Assembly (NCBI GenBank): GCA_026184435.1 | Contig: CP046447.1 | Reading direction: 5' to 3' (one strand) | DNA: 64,000 nucleotides | Source of the DNA: JAADFF01 sp013153035 | GTDB lineage: Bacteria; Coprothermobacterota; Coprothermobacteria; Coprothermobacterales; JAADFF01 | Part shown: one piece after another, positions 63,820 through 64,000 of the stretch | Position numbering within the stretch: position 1 is the stretch's first letter | Layout of the letters: each line of letters begins with the position of its first letter | Made by a program: the position numbers and the translations under genes | Notes under the pieces: model-generated | Told to the model about the DNA's origin: nothing | The model's input: the letters and a program-made list of their open reading frames with translations, nothing else | Database searches by the model: none

Positions 63820-64000
63820 ATGAACCTTGGTCTCATCGGCCTCATCACGGCAATTGTCGGACTATCGTTCGCACTTTACATGGCCGTATACATCACCCGA
63901 ATCAAGGTAGAAAATGAAAGAATTAAAGAACTACAAAATGCCATTCGTGAAGGAGCTATGGCATTTCTCACACAGGAATACATGGTAGTTTTGCCATGGG
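63820..64000 (+). CDS. hppA: Membrane-bound pyrophosphatase (start only)
   Basis: The first 60 codons are visible. TM1 (about 3-27) is followed by a cytoplasmic stretch, AIREGAMAFLTQEYMVV, the conserved EGAxAFLxxEY segment of H+/Na+-pumping pyrophosphatases. ATG follows ATGGAGGTGAATGTTT. It would use PPi, such as that released by MazG or aminoacyl-tRNA synthetases, to pump ions. An imperfect dyad ATGCAAATATTTGTGCAT lies upstream at 63755-63772. Confidence 0.85.
   Translation, partial: MNLGLIGLITAIVGLSFALYMAVYITRIKVENERIKELQNAIREGAMAFLTQEYMVVLPW

Noticed and set aside
1..64000. CRISPR arrays, insertion sequences, prophage or rRNA
   Set aside because: No spaced direct repeats, transposase or phage genes, or rRNA-like segments were seen.

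Overview
The window looks like the chromosome of an anaerobic, probably thermophilic, deep-branching bacterium. The evidence is mixed. The AsnRS is archaeal-like. There is a tungsten/molybdopterin aldehyde:ferredoxin oxidoreductase, an NfnAB-type transhydrogenase, an ATP-dependent PEP carboxykinase and the start of a membrane pyrophosphatase. Bacterial gene neighbourhoods (def-fmt-rlmN-rsgA-rpe, infC-rpmI-rplT-pheS-pheT-mutS2, mazG-rqcP) are typical of Firmicutes and their thermophilic neighbours. Base composition is moderately AT-rich and even throughout. Genes are packed tightly, with many 1-4 nt overlaps, and strong GGAGG Shine-Dalgarno sites are common, as are GTG and TTG starts. I saw no transposase, phage module, CRISPR array or rRNA. 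The species cannot be fixed from sequence alone.

Layout. 1-4.8 kb: a partial anchored protein, a TGS/uridine-kinase-type nucleoside kinase, asnS and gpsA. 4.8-11.3 kb: one long minus-strand operon reading PAP2-like, def, fmt, membrane protein, rlmN, PASTA protein, rsgA, rpe, pilin-like. 11.3-14.3 kb: an orphan histidine kinase and a membrane protein carrying a perfect 27-bp palindrome. 14.3-18.9 kb: a metal hydrolase, then an operon with a heme-ligand-less H-NOX-like protein, a macrodomain, a DUF2520 protein (candidate ketopantoate reductase) and panB, panC, panD. 19-26 kb: the translation operon infC-rpmI-rplT-pheS-pheT-mutS2 with a structured leader. 26-27.4 kb: two pilin genes, each with its own terminator. 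27.4-34.4 kb: an anchored periplasmic-binding-like receptor, an HD-GYP protein and an Fe-alcohol dehydrogenase homologue; then a small coiled-coil membrane protein overlapping a class B PBP. 34.5-38.7 kb: a DUF505 protein, plsY, an anchored helical protein and nadA. 38.7-46.3 kb: a minus operon reading MFS, endonuclease IV-like, thiI, GH13, nadB, nadC, crcB, DUF190. 46.4-49.4 kb: a candidate Moco/Tuco riboswitch with AOR, a DUF402 protein, a membrane-protein remnant and tRNA-Arg. 49.5-52.3 kb: pckA, a dipeptidase and a 43-residue acidic peptide. 52.4-56.6 kb: a split ABC exporter, two pilin genes fused to lamin-tail domains, and an orphan ABC C-terminus. 56.7-64 kb: nfnBA, DUF3783, a polytopic membrane protein, a PH-domain protein, an M16 peptidase, rqcP, a phosphatase-MazG fusion and the start of a membrane pyrophosphatase.

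Main themes. There is energy and redox metabolism (AOR, Nfn, PPase, PEPCK), de novo NAD and pantothenate synthesis, and translation. Five pilin-like proteins lie at three loci with no assembly machinery nearby. The most unusual items are the tandem pilin-lamin-tail fusions, the dual-specificity-phosphatase/MazG fusion beside rqcP, the H-NOX-like protein without heme ligands, terminator-like hairpins inside coding sequence, and a terminator palindrome whose arms are the C-terminal codons of two convergent genes.
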